In this document: piece by piece, positions 53,049 through 64,000 of the stretch
How positions within the stretch are numbered: position 1 is the stretch's first letter
How the letters are laid out: each line of letters begins with the position of its first letter
Source of the DNA: Cymbomonas tetramitiformis
Lineage: Eukaryota; Chlorophyta; Pyramimonadophyceae; Pyramimonadales; Pyramimonadaceae
Length of the DNA stretch: 64,000 nucleotides
NCBI GenBank assembly: GCA_001247695.2
Contig: LGRX02035489.1
Location: 1 to 64,000, forward strand
Direction: 5' to 3'
The notes under the pieces: generated by a model
Seen by the model: the letters and a program-made list of their open reading frames with translations, nothing else
What the model was told of the DNA's origin: nothing
Database searches by the model: none
Position numbers and translations under genes: made by a program

Positions 53049-54362
53049 CTATCCATTAACCGAACAGGTATTTCCGATTACTTCTACCGCATGGAAATCT
53101 TGTTTTTGTTCAATACCGAATTTTCCGCGGTTTTTGCATGCGACCGTGAACATTATTGGTGTGTTGATGTTCGTACGCAGGTTCGAGCAGCTAGCGACCC
53201 GGCTCACGTCCGCTTCATTGAACGATGCCGCTCGGAGGAACGACCCATTACTCATTCCGATTTGGACCGGCTGAAGGTGCTCACGGCATCGGAAGTACAA
53301 ATGGACCGCGATTGGCTCTTCGCGACGGTGGCCGTGACTGGCAGTCGGCAACGACAAGCTATCAATGATGTGCGTGCACGGCATTTTGCGCGGCTCAGTG
53401 GACAACCGATAATTCGCTGGGAGCGACCTATTGCAACCACACTTTTGGACTCCCGACATGAAGACGTGCTCCGGTCGGAATTTCCCGAATTGACAGGCAC
53501 TTTCGTTGCCGGGGCGCCTGCAATTATTCTGAACAACGACCTAAATCCTTCGCGTGGTTTAGCGAACGGCACGCCCGCCAAATTCCACAGCCTGATTCTC
53601 CGAGATGAAAGCAGGTCCACCGATGCGGCGAAAATCAACAATGCGAATCCTGGCGAGGAGGTGTGGATCGAGCCGCCTTACGCGGTCAATGTTCTCATTG
53701 AGCATCTGGATTCCACAAACTGGTCCGATCAAGCGACATTAGCTCCCGAGCTTCGAGACTCGGCGAGCGAGGGAAATATGCGTGAGAATGTCACTCGACC
53801 GCGCAGTATCGTACTTCCAGTTAAGATCTGCAAGCGTCTCGAGGAACTCCCCGTGAATCGCGCCTCCCGCAAAAGTAAGATATATCATCGAACTCATGGG
53901 CTTGATCTTGCGTTCGCCTTGACCTTTCACAAACTCCAAGGTCAAACCGTGGACAAAATTATATTAGATCTAAGCCAGACGCCGAAGAATGTCTTCAACT
54001 TATGCTTTCAAGCATTTTATGTCGGGATGACGCGTGTGAAGAAGTCCAGCTGCATTCGTATATTACCCGGGCCCGATGGGCGAAGGCCAAAGTTATGTCA
54101 TTTGCTGAATCTTAAGCCGGATCCGGAGCTCCAAAGATGGTTAGATGCATTTGATCGGCAGACTCGTGAATGGAAACAACCGCCGCCCGTGAAGCTGAAG
54201 CCCCGTCGCAAATCCGCTAAAAAGGCACAACCCAACAGTAGAGGCAATGGAGCCGGTGCCGCGGGCGATACGGTCACTCAAGAACGACAAGGGCGTGGCG
54301 GCCGTGGGAAAGGGAAAAGTGGTGCTCGCGCGACGAAGGGTAGCCAAGGTGGTAGGGGTTGA

Positions 54363-55721
54363 ATCTCCGCATCGTTGCAACCGGTGGCATAGAGCTTTGA
54401 ACACTTTCGTCTCAAGAAGACGCGTAATTCTAATAAGTGTATGATTTCGTGATTGAGATGACCTTGCCCCATTTTCGTGCAAAGTTTTGTTATTCATTAC
54501 GCAATGTACGACTCTCGAAAATATGTGCTAGGGATTCGTACCACGCCGTGCTAGACGACTCCCGAAAATATGTGATAACAATTCACCGCATCCCGCAGTA
54601 TACGGCTCTCGGAAAAATGCGTTAGGAATTCATGGCACGCCGTGCTAGACGACTCCCGAAAATATGTGATAACAATTCACCGCATACTGCAACATACGAC
54701 TCTCGAAAATATGTGCTAGGAATTCATGGCACGCCGCCGTGCAAGACGCCTCCCGAAATTATGTGATATCGAATCACCGCATTCCGCGATATACGACTCT
54801 CTAACATATGTGATAGAAATTCATGGCACGCCGTGATAGACGACTACCGAAACTATGTGCATATGTAAGATATGTATGAACTAAAAAAGCGAAAGTAACG
54901 AGTTTGTGTGTGGGGCGCCCCACTGGGCGCAGTATTTAAAAAAAAGGTTTGAACCCCAGGGGGGGTTGTGGGGTAGCAATCTTAAAAAACTTTTCCGTAC
55001 TAATCCCGACGACGGAGACGGGAGGGTCCAACGCAACGCGCCTTCATACCCATACCCCTTGCGCCTGTGACCGAGTGTCACGGACGTGACACCGAGTGTA
55101 TCTACAATCTTTAATCTTATGACGGTTCGCTTGGTGGACGAATCCATGGCCATCGATTTTGCAAGGTGGCACACCGAACTTGTGGACGGCTAGTCACATC
55201 GCAGGGTGACATGACACTCAACGACTCAAGTCAGTCACTGTCGTGTGAACGTCAACGTGTGAACGTGTGAACTGTCGCTTTTTGTTCAGGCGTTTTGGCA
55301 TCCTCCATCCAATAGATTCAAGATTGATTTCACGTATCCAATCCCGAAGCTGGTGCAATCCGAATGGGTGCAGTGAGTGTGACTTGACTACGACTTGAAC
55401 CGTCATCTGATTGGATATCATACCATAAATCATTCGATTGTGACACAGATGAGATCTTGATCTATTAGAATTAAGAATATGGGAGCTAACAAGTAAAGAA
55501 TTCCTTCCGCAACTCATGCGAGTTTGTAGGAACCTTGGACAGCCTAGTCAAGTCTCTAGGAGCATACAGCCGACAAAGCGGGGAGAGGTGTGGCTATTGC
55601 ATAAGTAGTATCTTTCTTGTGGCCTCTTCCTACAGCACAAGAAGCACACAACGTTCACTGTGAGGAAGAAGAGGTAGGGTCAGGTTACACCGAACTTCAA
55701 AATTAAGGAGGGTTCAGGAAA
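54363..55721. other. Intergenic region between PIF1 fragment and Argonaute gene
   Basis: 54500-54870 is a tandem repeat of about 95 bp (units start GACTCTCGAAAATATGTGCTAGG; 3.6 copies). The rest has no recognisable gene. The last few hundred bases should contain the Argonaute promoter, but no confident core element is visible. Confidence 0.6.
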
Positions 55722-58700
55722 ATGGGTGGCCAAACTAAGGGAAGAGGTAAAGGTCGGGAAGGTACGTGATTTTCGTTACAGTGTACGCTTGCTCAGCGTT
55801 TCCTTGTTCTTACTTTCAAGCCACTGGCGATATCTAATATTCATTTTGACGCCTAGTTGAAACGTTCTTGGAGCGTTCTTCGGACAATCGAATCTATGTA
55901 GTAGGCTGTTTCGATTTTACGTGACTAAATATGTTATGTTTGCATATCTTTTCGATTTTACGTAAGAAGTTTAGTATGTGCAACAGGACGTGGCGAGACA
56001 GGAAAGGGCGCGGGACGTAAAGGCGGCAAAGGTCAGATACCTCAAGTGTTGCCCGGCATCCGTTGCACCTTGCACAGTACCAGGGACCGGCTTCCGTGAG
56101 CGCCTTTCACGTTTCCCCAAGGCTATCAGGCGCGAAGGCGCAACACAATCTTAGATCTTTACTCTATTGTTGGGTCGTATCGACTCACACGTGCCTTCAG
56201 AGTGCAGGTTGATTGAACACTACCTGGACTGTATGCACTTCCTTACAGGCGAAGCAAGTGGTTATGCAGCTGGGGGAGCTGGTGGCAAGGGAGGCGGTAG
56301 CAAAGGAGGTGGAAAAGGTAGTCACACTATCCTGCAGATGAGAGTATCGATCTCGCACCTGCTGTCACTATTTCTATACAGCGTTAACTTAAGAGGAGTG
56401 AAATTGTGCTGTGTATGATTGACGCAGAAGAGAGAATGTGCTTAGCGCTGTGTGGACCTGAGCTTATGTGACCGAATCCAGACCCATGTGTGGCTGACGT
56501 TTTACGCGATGTCGTTTTCAGACCTATGTGCTTAAACGTGTTGCTGCAAATTAAGTTTACAGGCACCAGTTGATGAATGTCATTTTCGCTGTTAATGCGG
56601 GAATATTGGTTGTGCCCTATTGTTCCCAGGATGCCGTTAGGTACTGTCTGAGCCTGGCTGATGTACTTTGAGTCTCGCCGACCAGCACGGGTTTCTGTTT
56701 TGTTGGAGGACGGATGACGTTTGCCAAACCACCGTGATCGGATTAGGCAACGGGGCAAGCCCTGTGCTCGCCCAGGGTGCGCGCGCTTGTGGAGAGGATC
56801 AATGGATTGCGAGCTTGGGGGTAACGGGACGGTTTCTCAGATTTGACTGAACAGAGTGACCACTATCAGGATGATGTGTGGCTGCGTATTCCCGGTGACG
56901 AGCAGGGGACGACTGGACCCTGTTTCTAAGGAGAGGATGCGGCAGAATGTCACTGATTATCTCCATACTTGCTACTCGGATTCTGACTGAGTGGGGAGCT
57001 AGTGCCACGGTTCATGTGATCTCCATGAACATGAAGGTTAAAACTAGGGCTGCTCCTGTTGGCATTTTACTTGTTTGTCTCACGGGATTCAGACTACTCT
57101 AGGACAATAGCAGATGGCCGCCACCTTGAATGCGCACCACGGGAGTGAGCCGCAGTGTACTGGAGAAGAGCTCTAGGACAATAGCAGATGGCCGTCACCT
57201 TGAATGCGCACCACGGAGTGAGCCGCAGTGTACTGGAGAAGAGCTCTAGGACAATAACATGGCCGTCACCTTGAATCACCACGGGAGTGAGCCGCAGTGT
57301 ACTGGAGAAGAGCTCTAGGACAATAATTGAATGGCCGTCACCTTGAATGCGCACCACGGGAGTGAGCCGCAGTGTACTGGAGAAGAGCTCTGGGACAATA
57401 GCAGATGGCCGTCACCTTGAATGCGCACCACGGGAATGAGCCGCAGTGTAGTGGAGAAGAGGTTACGGCAGCGATTTTGCCAGATGTTTATTGGGGTTTT
57501 ATTGGGAGCTGAGAATGGAGGGCTACCTGGCCGGGTTGCTTTCTATTGAGGTGGCTTTCAACTTAGAGGGTGGTCACCCGGCCCCCTTTTAGGCTCTTAT
57601 TGGCTCACCCTCCTGACACTGCTGAGTGAGATGGAAATCCCGGGTGCAGTAGAGGCAAAGGCTTGAGTTGCAATGGCTTGTGAGGGGGGTGTGAAGTCTG
57701 ACTGGACAGTAATTGAGTGGTGGGAGGGATTAGACACTGGATGGACGTGGATGATGACGTGGATGATTGGAGGACTATGCTGGGCCCGATGAAGGGCGGG
57801 ACGTGGCTTACCGGGGGGGGTAATATGGAGGGCAGCTCGAGCGATGTATTGATATGGCAGTCTATTTCCAAATTCTATTGAGTCAAATTAGTATGGTCGA
57901 CAGATATTAGCCTGACAAGTTGACTCATATAAGAAGTGACGAGGTTATCCCATTTGGCACAGTATATATGTTACAGGATAAGCGCGCAGCACGCATATGC
58001 GTGTTTCAGCACGCACATGCGCTGATACTAGTACGAGCGCGCCACTAGGCGCGCTTGTACTGGCACAGACTCGCATATGCGTGCTTGCGTTCATACTGTA
58101 ACATATATACCGAGTCTTACAATGGCGGGTGCGAGACAGCCTGTATAATTCACTTGAGAGTCTGCTGGCCAGGTGGCGAGCAGAGCCCAAAACTCGTGTA
58201 GACACGCTGAAGCCTAGAGCTCCGGAGCTGTTATTCGCAGGGGATAGCCCGCCAGTTCCGCTTCTCCATGTCCCACAGTGTGTCGGCCTGCCTGGATCAC
58301 ACAACCAGTGAGGATATCACACTATGTGTAAAATCGGATTCGTATAACTCGCGCGGACAGTTTGCAGTTATACAGCGTCGTTGTAAGCTCTTGCTTCCCA
58401 TCGGCACTCCGCGGATCCGGCCACATCCAGCGGACGGGACGCGTCCAGATCCATGCATGGGCCACATCCAGCGGACGGGATGCGTCCAGGTCCATGCATG
58501 GGCCACATCCAGCGGACATGACACGTCCAGGTCCATGCATGGGCCACATCCAGCGGACATGACGCGTCCAGGTCCATGCATGGGCCACATCCAGCGGACA
58601 TGACGCGTCCAGGTCCATGCATGGGCCACATCCAGCGGACATGACGCGTCCAGATCCATGCATGGGCCACATCCAGCGGACATGACGCGTCCAGGTCCAT

Positions 58701-61700
58701 GCATGGGCCATCGGTCGTGTCATTCATCCTTCACCGGACCGTGCCACCCGGAGCCACGCGAGCCGGGTGCGGTGGCTGCTTTTCGGAGTCGCACGGTCGG
58801 ACAGGCGGTGACCGACATGCCATCTCAATCTACGCGCGTGCGACTACTGAGAGGCGCTGTGCTCCCCTGCCAGGTGGCAAAGGCGCAGGCGGGCGAGGTG
58901 CCAGACAGGAGCTTCAGCTCACAGGTTTGCCTTCAGAGAAGGAGATGGTCAGGGTCCTCACGGCGCCTCCCATCGACGTGCGCAGCCGGGCTGTGCTGCG
59001 GCCGAAGCGGCCAGGTGCGCACTACCTGCAGCGGGAGCCGGTTCAGTGCCACCTGGCGTGTGAGCCGCCGCAAGTGCACTCTGTGACACACGCGTAGCTT
59101 GGTGTCTCACCCCATCCTCGGTCTTGACCGATACCAAATGCCACGGCATTGGTACTGGCAGCATTATCGCCTATTGCACTTGTAACCCCCCTCCATACCT
59201 CAAGATCTGATTCGATTATAGTGGGTGGGTTATACATTTCGCGATCTGAGAATCCCGTGCATTCACCGCTCAGCCCTGACCGTGTTCGAAGCTCGACGTG
59301 CCCCTGGAAGCGCCCGCATCTCGCGACTCTCAGCCGAGCAGCTTTCGCCCCAAATCCGCTTCACGCACCTCAGCCTGGTGATGCCGCGCCGAACCCCGCT
59401 CCAGGCGAATCTTGTATCGGACTGCCGAGGAGTGAGCTCAGTAATTCCCGACGGGAAGTTTCCAGCACAGCGAGGACTGTCCAGTCTCAGCATAAAATGT
59501 TAATCCGAGTCCCTATTGGTTGACGAGGAGAGCCCCTCGCCGTGCTCGGAGGAATCGCTGCGCAGGGAGCGGCACCCTGGGCGCCGAGGTGAAGCTCATG
59601 GTGAACCGCTTGTTGACCACTATGAAGGCGCACGCGTACTTTTACCACTACGACGTGCATGTGTCCAACCCGCCACAGGACCCTCCGCACGAGGAGGCTT
59701 CAGAGGTGGTGCGCCCTCGGGTTGCAAGTTGGCACCACCGCGCGTTTGCGATCGGAGTGTTTGTCGGCCTGAGTCAAAGGTGCGTGTGGCGTGCCGTGAG
59801 ACACTGCAGGAAGTGCGGACCGATTTGACCGCCGTGCTGGACCGCAGCGTCCTGAATGGGATACTGAGCCAGGTGGCAAAGGACAACGACTGGGGGCATC
59901 GCTGGGCATACGACGGCAAGAAAAATATTTACAGCCTCGACGATAAATTGAAGTTCCCCGAAAGTGGGTACATGGTCACAGCAAAGAAGGAGGGTAAAAA
60001 GCCTGAGGTTGTCCACGTTCAGGTAAATATCCTTGTTGGCCCACACACACACCGAGGCTTAGGGTGTCTCATTCTTCACGAATGAGCTCCGGAGATTCCG
60101 GATAAGTGTCCCGAAGTGTGTGCTGAATCCTTTGATCCCCGGCGTGGGTGCATAGTGCAGCCGGTCTTCTGTGGCTACGGGATGCCAAAGGAGCCGGTCC
60201 AAGAATACGCACGCACCGGCGTGAGGCTTAGGGGTCCCATTCCTCACTAGTAAGCTCCGGAGAATCCGGACAAGTGTCCCGAAATGTGTGCTAAATCCTT
60301 TGATCCCTGGCGTGGGTACACAGTGCAGACGGTCTTCTGTGGCTACGGGGTGCCAAAGGAGTCCGTCCAAGGATAAGCCACACACGGTGTGTCCTTATCC
60401 TTGGACCGATTCTTATGGCACCACGTAGCCACAGAAACGTGTGTGTGTGTGTATGTGAACGGGGACGGCCGCCGGGTGGAAGTGGGTTTTGGGAGGCGGT
60501 TATCCCTGTGGTGCCATTCTGGCGGGCGCTGCCTCTTGGAGAGCTCGGTAGATTCGTCTGTCGTGCTGCGAGGAGAGGCAGAAGGTGGTGAAGTACACCT
60601 TCTGTGTTTTCCCTTGAATTTTGTGGGGAGCACTTAGGTGCCCGCATGTTTCCTTTTTTTGACATGGGGTGTCCATGCTGTGTGGTGTGACTGCATTCAT
60701 GACATAACCATGGACCAACAGGTCCCATCCATCGACCGGGAGCCACTGGGGGGCATGCCAGCAGGGTCCGCTTACTCCGTAACCCAGAGACCAACAGTTG
60801 TTTGGCGACGATCGGTCACATCGTATCATCTTTCCATGCTGCTTTGCATTTGGGTTGGGAATATGTATGCGTTTGTGGTATCTTGTCACGGCCCCGCCCT
60901 GCTCTTGATTTGCTTCTCACATCCACTGGGATGATGATGGGCTGGCTTTTGTTGGCCGATCTCGTGCCGTTCAGTGTGTGTACATCCTGTAAACTGGGAC
61001 CAAATATTGTTGGGTGATGATCGGTCACATCGTATCATCTTTCCATGCTGCGTTGCATCTGGGTTGAGAACATGTATGAGTTGGTGTATCTTGTCACGGC
61101 CCCGCCCTGCTCCTGAATTGCTTCTCACATACACTGGGATGATGGTGGGCTGGCTTTTGTCGGCTGATCTCATGCCAATCAGTGTGCGCGCGATGATCAT
61201 GAGTTGGAGGTCTGTTGTCACGTCCCCGCCCTGCCCCTGAAATCCTTCTCACATCCACTGGGATGATGGTGATGGGCTGGCTTTTGTCGGCTGATCTCAT
61301 GCCATTCAGTGTGCGCGATGATCGTGAGTTGGTGGTCTGTTGTCACGACCCCGCCCTGCCCCTGAATTGCTTCTCACATCCGCTGGGATGATGGTGGGCT
61401 GGCTTTTGTCGGCTGATCTCATGCCATTCAGTGTGCACATATACAATATTTCCATGACGGACCTGCGGTGCAAACTTGGATGAGCTCCCAGCTACCCTCA
61501 CATTTTCGGTTGTGATTCGTGTTTGTGGTGGGTTTGCTTTGCGCTTGGTTTGGGGTGTGTCAAAGCGAGGGGCATTTTGCCACGGCCCCGCCCTGTTCCT
61601 GAATGCTTCTCACTCCACTGGGATGATGGTGGGCTTGCTTTTGTCGGCGGGTCTCATGCCGTTCAGTGTGTACACATACAAAGGTTATACGTTATATGTA

Positions 61701-64000
61701 CATATATATACGTTATAGCGTAAATGAGTATTGTGGGCATTTTATGTACCCAGAGGGATTACCTTATCCAAAGCGATGCGTGCAAGCTCTCTCCGGGACG
61801 TTTAGAATCGTAGGAACCGCATGAATGAGTGTCGCTAGCAAATTATGACATCACATTTGTGATTTATTGGGATAACGCCATTTTTAGCCTTCAGCAAAGC
61901 GGATGCACCCCCTTTAACAACGCGGGTTGTCAAAGTCTTTGCCCATTTAATGAAAATAGTTTAGTGATGGCAAGCATATCCCTTGAGCTGTGCAATGATG
62001 TATTCCCTTTATGCAAGCTTCAAAGCTACCATGAAGATATGCCAGCATACGTGGGCCACCCTCATCTGTGCTAGACCCTCATCTACGCTGCAACATATAT
62101 ATATATATATATATACGTTACGTTAATTTACGTTACGTTATGAGCGCGCCGCATGCATATGCGCACTGTTCTTTAGCATGAGCGCGCCAGGCACACTTTT
62201 GTGTGTACACTGATCAGCACAATGGCGCACTTGTGTGTGTATACTGATCAGCACAATGGCGCACTTGTGCCGGTGCAAGCACGCCTAGTGCGCTCATGCT
62301 AGAGGCGCGCTCATGCCGTGACATATATTTTCAGCATGATAGGCTAGGCAAGTACACTCTCACAAAGCCTCGACTTTATCGATGACAGTTCATTGAAGCC
62401 AATGGCACCACCTGCAAGAAACACAACCCTGGTCGAAGTTCGGATGCGCTTCTTTACAGGTGACACCAGTGATGACCGGCTTCCGCATCGACCCCAGCCT
62501 CGCATTTCAGTTTTGCGCAGCTCGCGACGCTGCCGAGGTGAAGGGCGCTGGCGAGCTGAAGGGCGCGGATCCGGCTGTGGCGATCCACGACCGGATGGTG
62601 CCCGTGTTCGAGGCGGTAATGGCTCTTGATGTGGTGCTGCGGCACGCGAGGGGTATGACTCCCAACTTCCTCAGCTTCCAGACCAAGCTCTTCCCGCCAC
62701 AACAGAACATGCTGAGGATGGCTGATGGTGGAGAGGTGCGCTCCGCCATGCATCTTGGGCCTGATTCACTCGCACAGCAAAACCGTAAGGCATTGCCATC
62801 CCAGCAGCAGCTTCCCTGGTCACATGTGGAGACAAAGCAATCCTCCGTTCGAGGCAGGTCAATGGGAGCAATCCTCCGGTCGAGGCAGGTCAATGGGAGC
62901 AATCCTCCGGTCGAGGCAGGTCAATGGGAGCAATCCTCCGGTCGAGGCAGGTCAATGGGAGCAATCCTCGGTCGAGGCAGGTCAATCAATCCTCCGGTCG
63001 AGGCAGGTCAATGGGAGCAATCCTCCGGTCGAGGCAGGTCAGTCGGGCAATCCTCCGGTCGAGGCAGGTCAGTCAGAGCAATCCTCCGGTCGAGGCAGGT
63101 CAATGGGAGTAATCCTCCGGTCGAGGCAGGGCAGTCGGAGAAATCCTCCGGTCAAGGCAGGTTAGTCGGAGCAATCCTCCGATCGAGGCAGGTCAGTCGG
63201 AGCAATCCTCCGGTCGAGGCAGGTCAATGGGAGCAACAGAAGGCGCCGTTCTGGTTCATGGGTGGTTGCCTACCAAGGGAGGATTTACAATCCTTTAGGT
63301 CGTTTCGGTGTGAAGTTCTGCAGAACTAGCACCGACCCCCCAACGCGCAACGCGCACGTGTTGCATGTGCCCCACACGCGTTGGTATGCACGGTTTATAC
63401 CATAGCTTTTGCAACAATTCAAGGTTTATACCATAGCTTCTGCAACAACTCAAGGTGTATACCATAGCTTCTGCACCAACTCAAGGTGTATACCATAGCT
63501 TCTGCACCAACTCAAGGTTTATACCATAGCTTCTGCAACAGCTCAAGGTGTATACCATAGCTTCACCAACTCAAGGTTTATACCATAGCTTCTGCAACAA
63601 CTCAAGGTTTATACCATAGCTTTTGCAACAACTCAAGGTTTCTACCATAGCTTCTGCAACAACCCAAGGTGTATACCATAGCTTCTGCACCAACTCAAGG
63701 TTTATACCATAGCTTCTGCACCAACTCAAGGTGTATACCATAGCTTCTGCACCAACTCAAGGTTTATACCATAGCTTCTGCAACAACTCAAGGTTTCTAC
63801 CATAGCTTCTGCAACAACTCAAGGTTTATACCATAGCTTCTGCAACAACTCAAGGTTCCTACCATAGCTTCTGCAGCAACTCAAGGTTGGGGCTGGGACT
63901 GGGCCGGGCATCCGCGGTGTGAAACTGGCCACAGATCTGGCACGGCTACCATCAGTCGCTGCGGCCCGCGCAGGGAGGGCTGATGCTGCACGTGGACAAC
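55722..64000 (+). CDS. Argonaute protein, 5' half (gene continues past the right edge)
   Basis: Exons: 55722-55761, 55987-56031, 56249-56317, 58874-59014, 59566-59705, 59774-60022, 62460-62735 and 63935 onward. All keep one frame with GT-AG borders, 342 codons so far. The first exons encode a Gly/Lys/Arg-rich tail (GGQTKGRGKGRE, GGKGGGSKGGGK, GGKGAGGRGARQ). Exons 4-5 join as LRPKRPG-SGTLGAEVKLMVNRL and YFYHYDVHVSNP, the start of the Argonaute N domain. Exon 6 has HRWAYDGKKNIYSLDDKL, the end of that domain. Exon 7 has MALDVVLRHARG (linker 1), and exon 8 has IWHGYHQSLRPAQGGLMLHVD. PAZ, MID and PIWI lie outside the window, so slicer residues cannot be checked. The protein would bind small RNAs. 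Exons 1-3 are linked to the rest by matching phase and composition, so they are less certain than exons 4-8. Confidence 0.88.
57098..57462. repeat. Minisatellite, about 73-bp unit, 5 copies
   Basis: Units contain AGGACAATAGCAGATGGCCG and GTGAGCCGCAGTGTACTGGA. Confidence 0.9.
57463..57962. other. Intronic sequence, nothing recognised
   Basis: No repeat, exon or conserved motif is apparent in this part of the Argonaute intron. Confidence 0.5.
57963..58109. mobile_element. 147-bp inverted-repeat MITE
   Basis: TATATATGTTACAG (57963-57976) is exactly inverted at 58096-58109. The interior is rich in GCGCGC and GCATATGCG words. A diverged relative with AACATATAT and TGACATATAT ends may lie at about 62090-62331. 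Confidence 0.65.
58422..58712. repeat. Minisatellite, about 41-bp unit, 7 copies
   Basis: Units are CCACATCCAGCGGAC(A/G)(T/G)GA followed by CGTCCAGGTCCATGCATGGG. Open in several frames by period, not by selection. Confidence 0.92.
60023..62459 (+). other. Argonaute intron 6 with dispersed tandem repeats
   Basis: A 2.44-kb intron with donor TCAG|GTAAAT and acceptor TTTACAG|GTG. It holds two copies of a roughly 170-bp unit (60057-60385) and an inverted partial copy just after. Five copies of a unit with CACGGCCCCGCCCTGC and CACTGGGATGATGGTGGGCT lie between 60883 and 61660. A TA microsatellite and GCGCGC-rich MITE-like DNA lie at 62090-62331. Confidence 0.65.
60883..61660. repeat. Tandem repeats, about 124-210 bp spacing, 5 copies
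   Basis: Each copy has GTCACG(G/A)CCCCGCCCTGC, TTGCTTCTCACAT and GGCTGGCTTTTGT(C/T)GGC. They start near 60883, 61093, 61217, 61341 and 61578. Confidence 0.85.
62835..63235. repeat. Minisatellite, 31-bp unit, about 13 copies
   Basis: Unit GTCAATGGGAGCAATCCTCC followed by GGTCGAGGCAG, with AGTCGGAG and AGTCAGAG variants. The Arg/Ser/Asn-rich open frames through it are repeat artefacts. Confidence 0.93.
63410..63890. repeat. Minisatellite, 31-bp unit, about 15 copies
   Basis: Unit AAGGTTTATACCATAGCTTC followed by TGCAACAACTC, with GTGTATACC and TTTCTACC variants. It ends 45 bp before the next Argonaute exon. Confidence 0.93.

Larger units (their letters stand above)
49213..54362 (+). pseudogene. 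PIF1-like helicase, 5' truncated, split by element D
   Basis: Coding pieces 49213-49486, 53054-53067 and 53181-54362. Motif II ILLIDEISMV and motif III VAVGDFGQLAPV are present, but the Walker A loop is absent upstream. Removing element D with one CTATC copy joins RRY to PLTEQ. A 113-bp GT-AG intron (53068-53180) then joins LTEQ to VRAASDP. Later motifs are FATVAVTGSRQRQAIN and the C-terminal LAFALTFHKLQGQTVDKI with AFYVGMTRVKK. A basic Lys/Gly-rich tail follows. It may be a host PIF1 family member or a Helitron-type helicase. Nothing here decides between them. Confidence 0.8.
56318..58873 (+). other. Argonaute intron 3 with minisatellites and a small MITE
   Basis: A 2.56-kb intron (donor AAAG|GTAGTC, acceptor CCTGCCAG|GTG). 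It contains a 73-bp minisatellite, a 147-bp inverted-repeat element and a 41-bp minisatellite, each listed separately. An alternative short exon at 56563-56573 would end the frame after three residues (GTS). Confidence 0.6.
62736..63934 (+). other. Argonaute intron 7, almost entirely minisatellite
   Basis: Donor GAGAG|GTGCGC, acceptor GGCCACAG|ATC. Two unrelated minisatellites, both with a 31-bp period, fill most of it. Confidence 0.7.

Noticed and set aside
55722..56573. A separate 54-residue Gly/Lys-rich gene ending at a stop in 56571-56573
   Set aside because: The splice to 58874 keeps phase and composition and leads into the Argonaute N domain. The short version remains possible as an alternative transcript.
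62080..62331. A second well-defined MITE related to 57963-58109
   Set aside because: Shared GCGCGC and ACATATAT words are present, but the arms are imperfect and merge with a TA microsatellite, so borders cannot be set.
62835..63890. Regular 31-bp repeats resembling a CRISPR array
   Set aside because: The repeats abut with no unique spacers, lie in a eukaryotic intron and have no cas genes nearby.

Overview
This window is nuclear DNA of a eukaryote with a repeat-rich genome. GT-AG introns interrupt several genes, an Argonaute gene runs off the right edge, and most of the rest is nested transposable elements with target-site duplications (TSDs) that can be read directly. A large-genome microalga (prasinophyte-like or streptophyte) would fit, but nothing here settles the taxon.

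Layout. 1-2543: two satellite arrays (about 191 bp and 180 bp units), the second split by a 264-bp foldback element. 2544-12600: intergenic DNA with three copies of one roughly 1.05-kb non-autonomous DNA transposon family (4-bp TSDs), a foldback element, minisatellites, a tRNA-Met-type primer-binding site and a hAT-like element. 12601-26939: a complete minus-strand Ty3/gypsy retrotransposon (element A) with 517-bp LTRs that look identical, TSD AAACG and intact gag and pol. Its pol holds two DNA-methyltransferase-like domains: a phage-Dam-like adenine-type domain between RNase H and integrase, and a cytosine-C5-type domain after a chromodomain. 26940-31040: repeat-laden DNA, including a long ORF into which element A inserted. 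31040-49215: a decayed second retroelement (element B) with aspartic protease, RT, RNase H and a DNMT3-like cytosine methyltransferase. It is interrupted by a Tc1/mariner-type MITE (35252-35805) and by a 9930-bp DNA transposon (element C, 38057-47986). Excising C together with one TSD copy restores the RNase H reading frame exactly. Element C carries a DDE-type transposase and a divergent, intron-containing PHD-finger gene. 49213-54362: part of a PIF1-like helicase gene, split by a Gag-only LTR retrotransposon (element D, TSD CTATC). 55722-64000: the 5' half of an Argonaute gene, with at least eight exons and introns full of minisatellites.

Together, the window shows two unrelated retroelements that have each acquired DNA methyltransferases (element A apparently two), next to a host small-RNA effector gene. 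The strongest candidate for an undescribed system is element A, a chromodomain retrotransposon that appears able to make both adenine- and cytosine-type methyltransferase domains.
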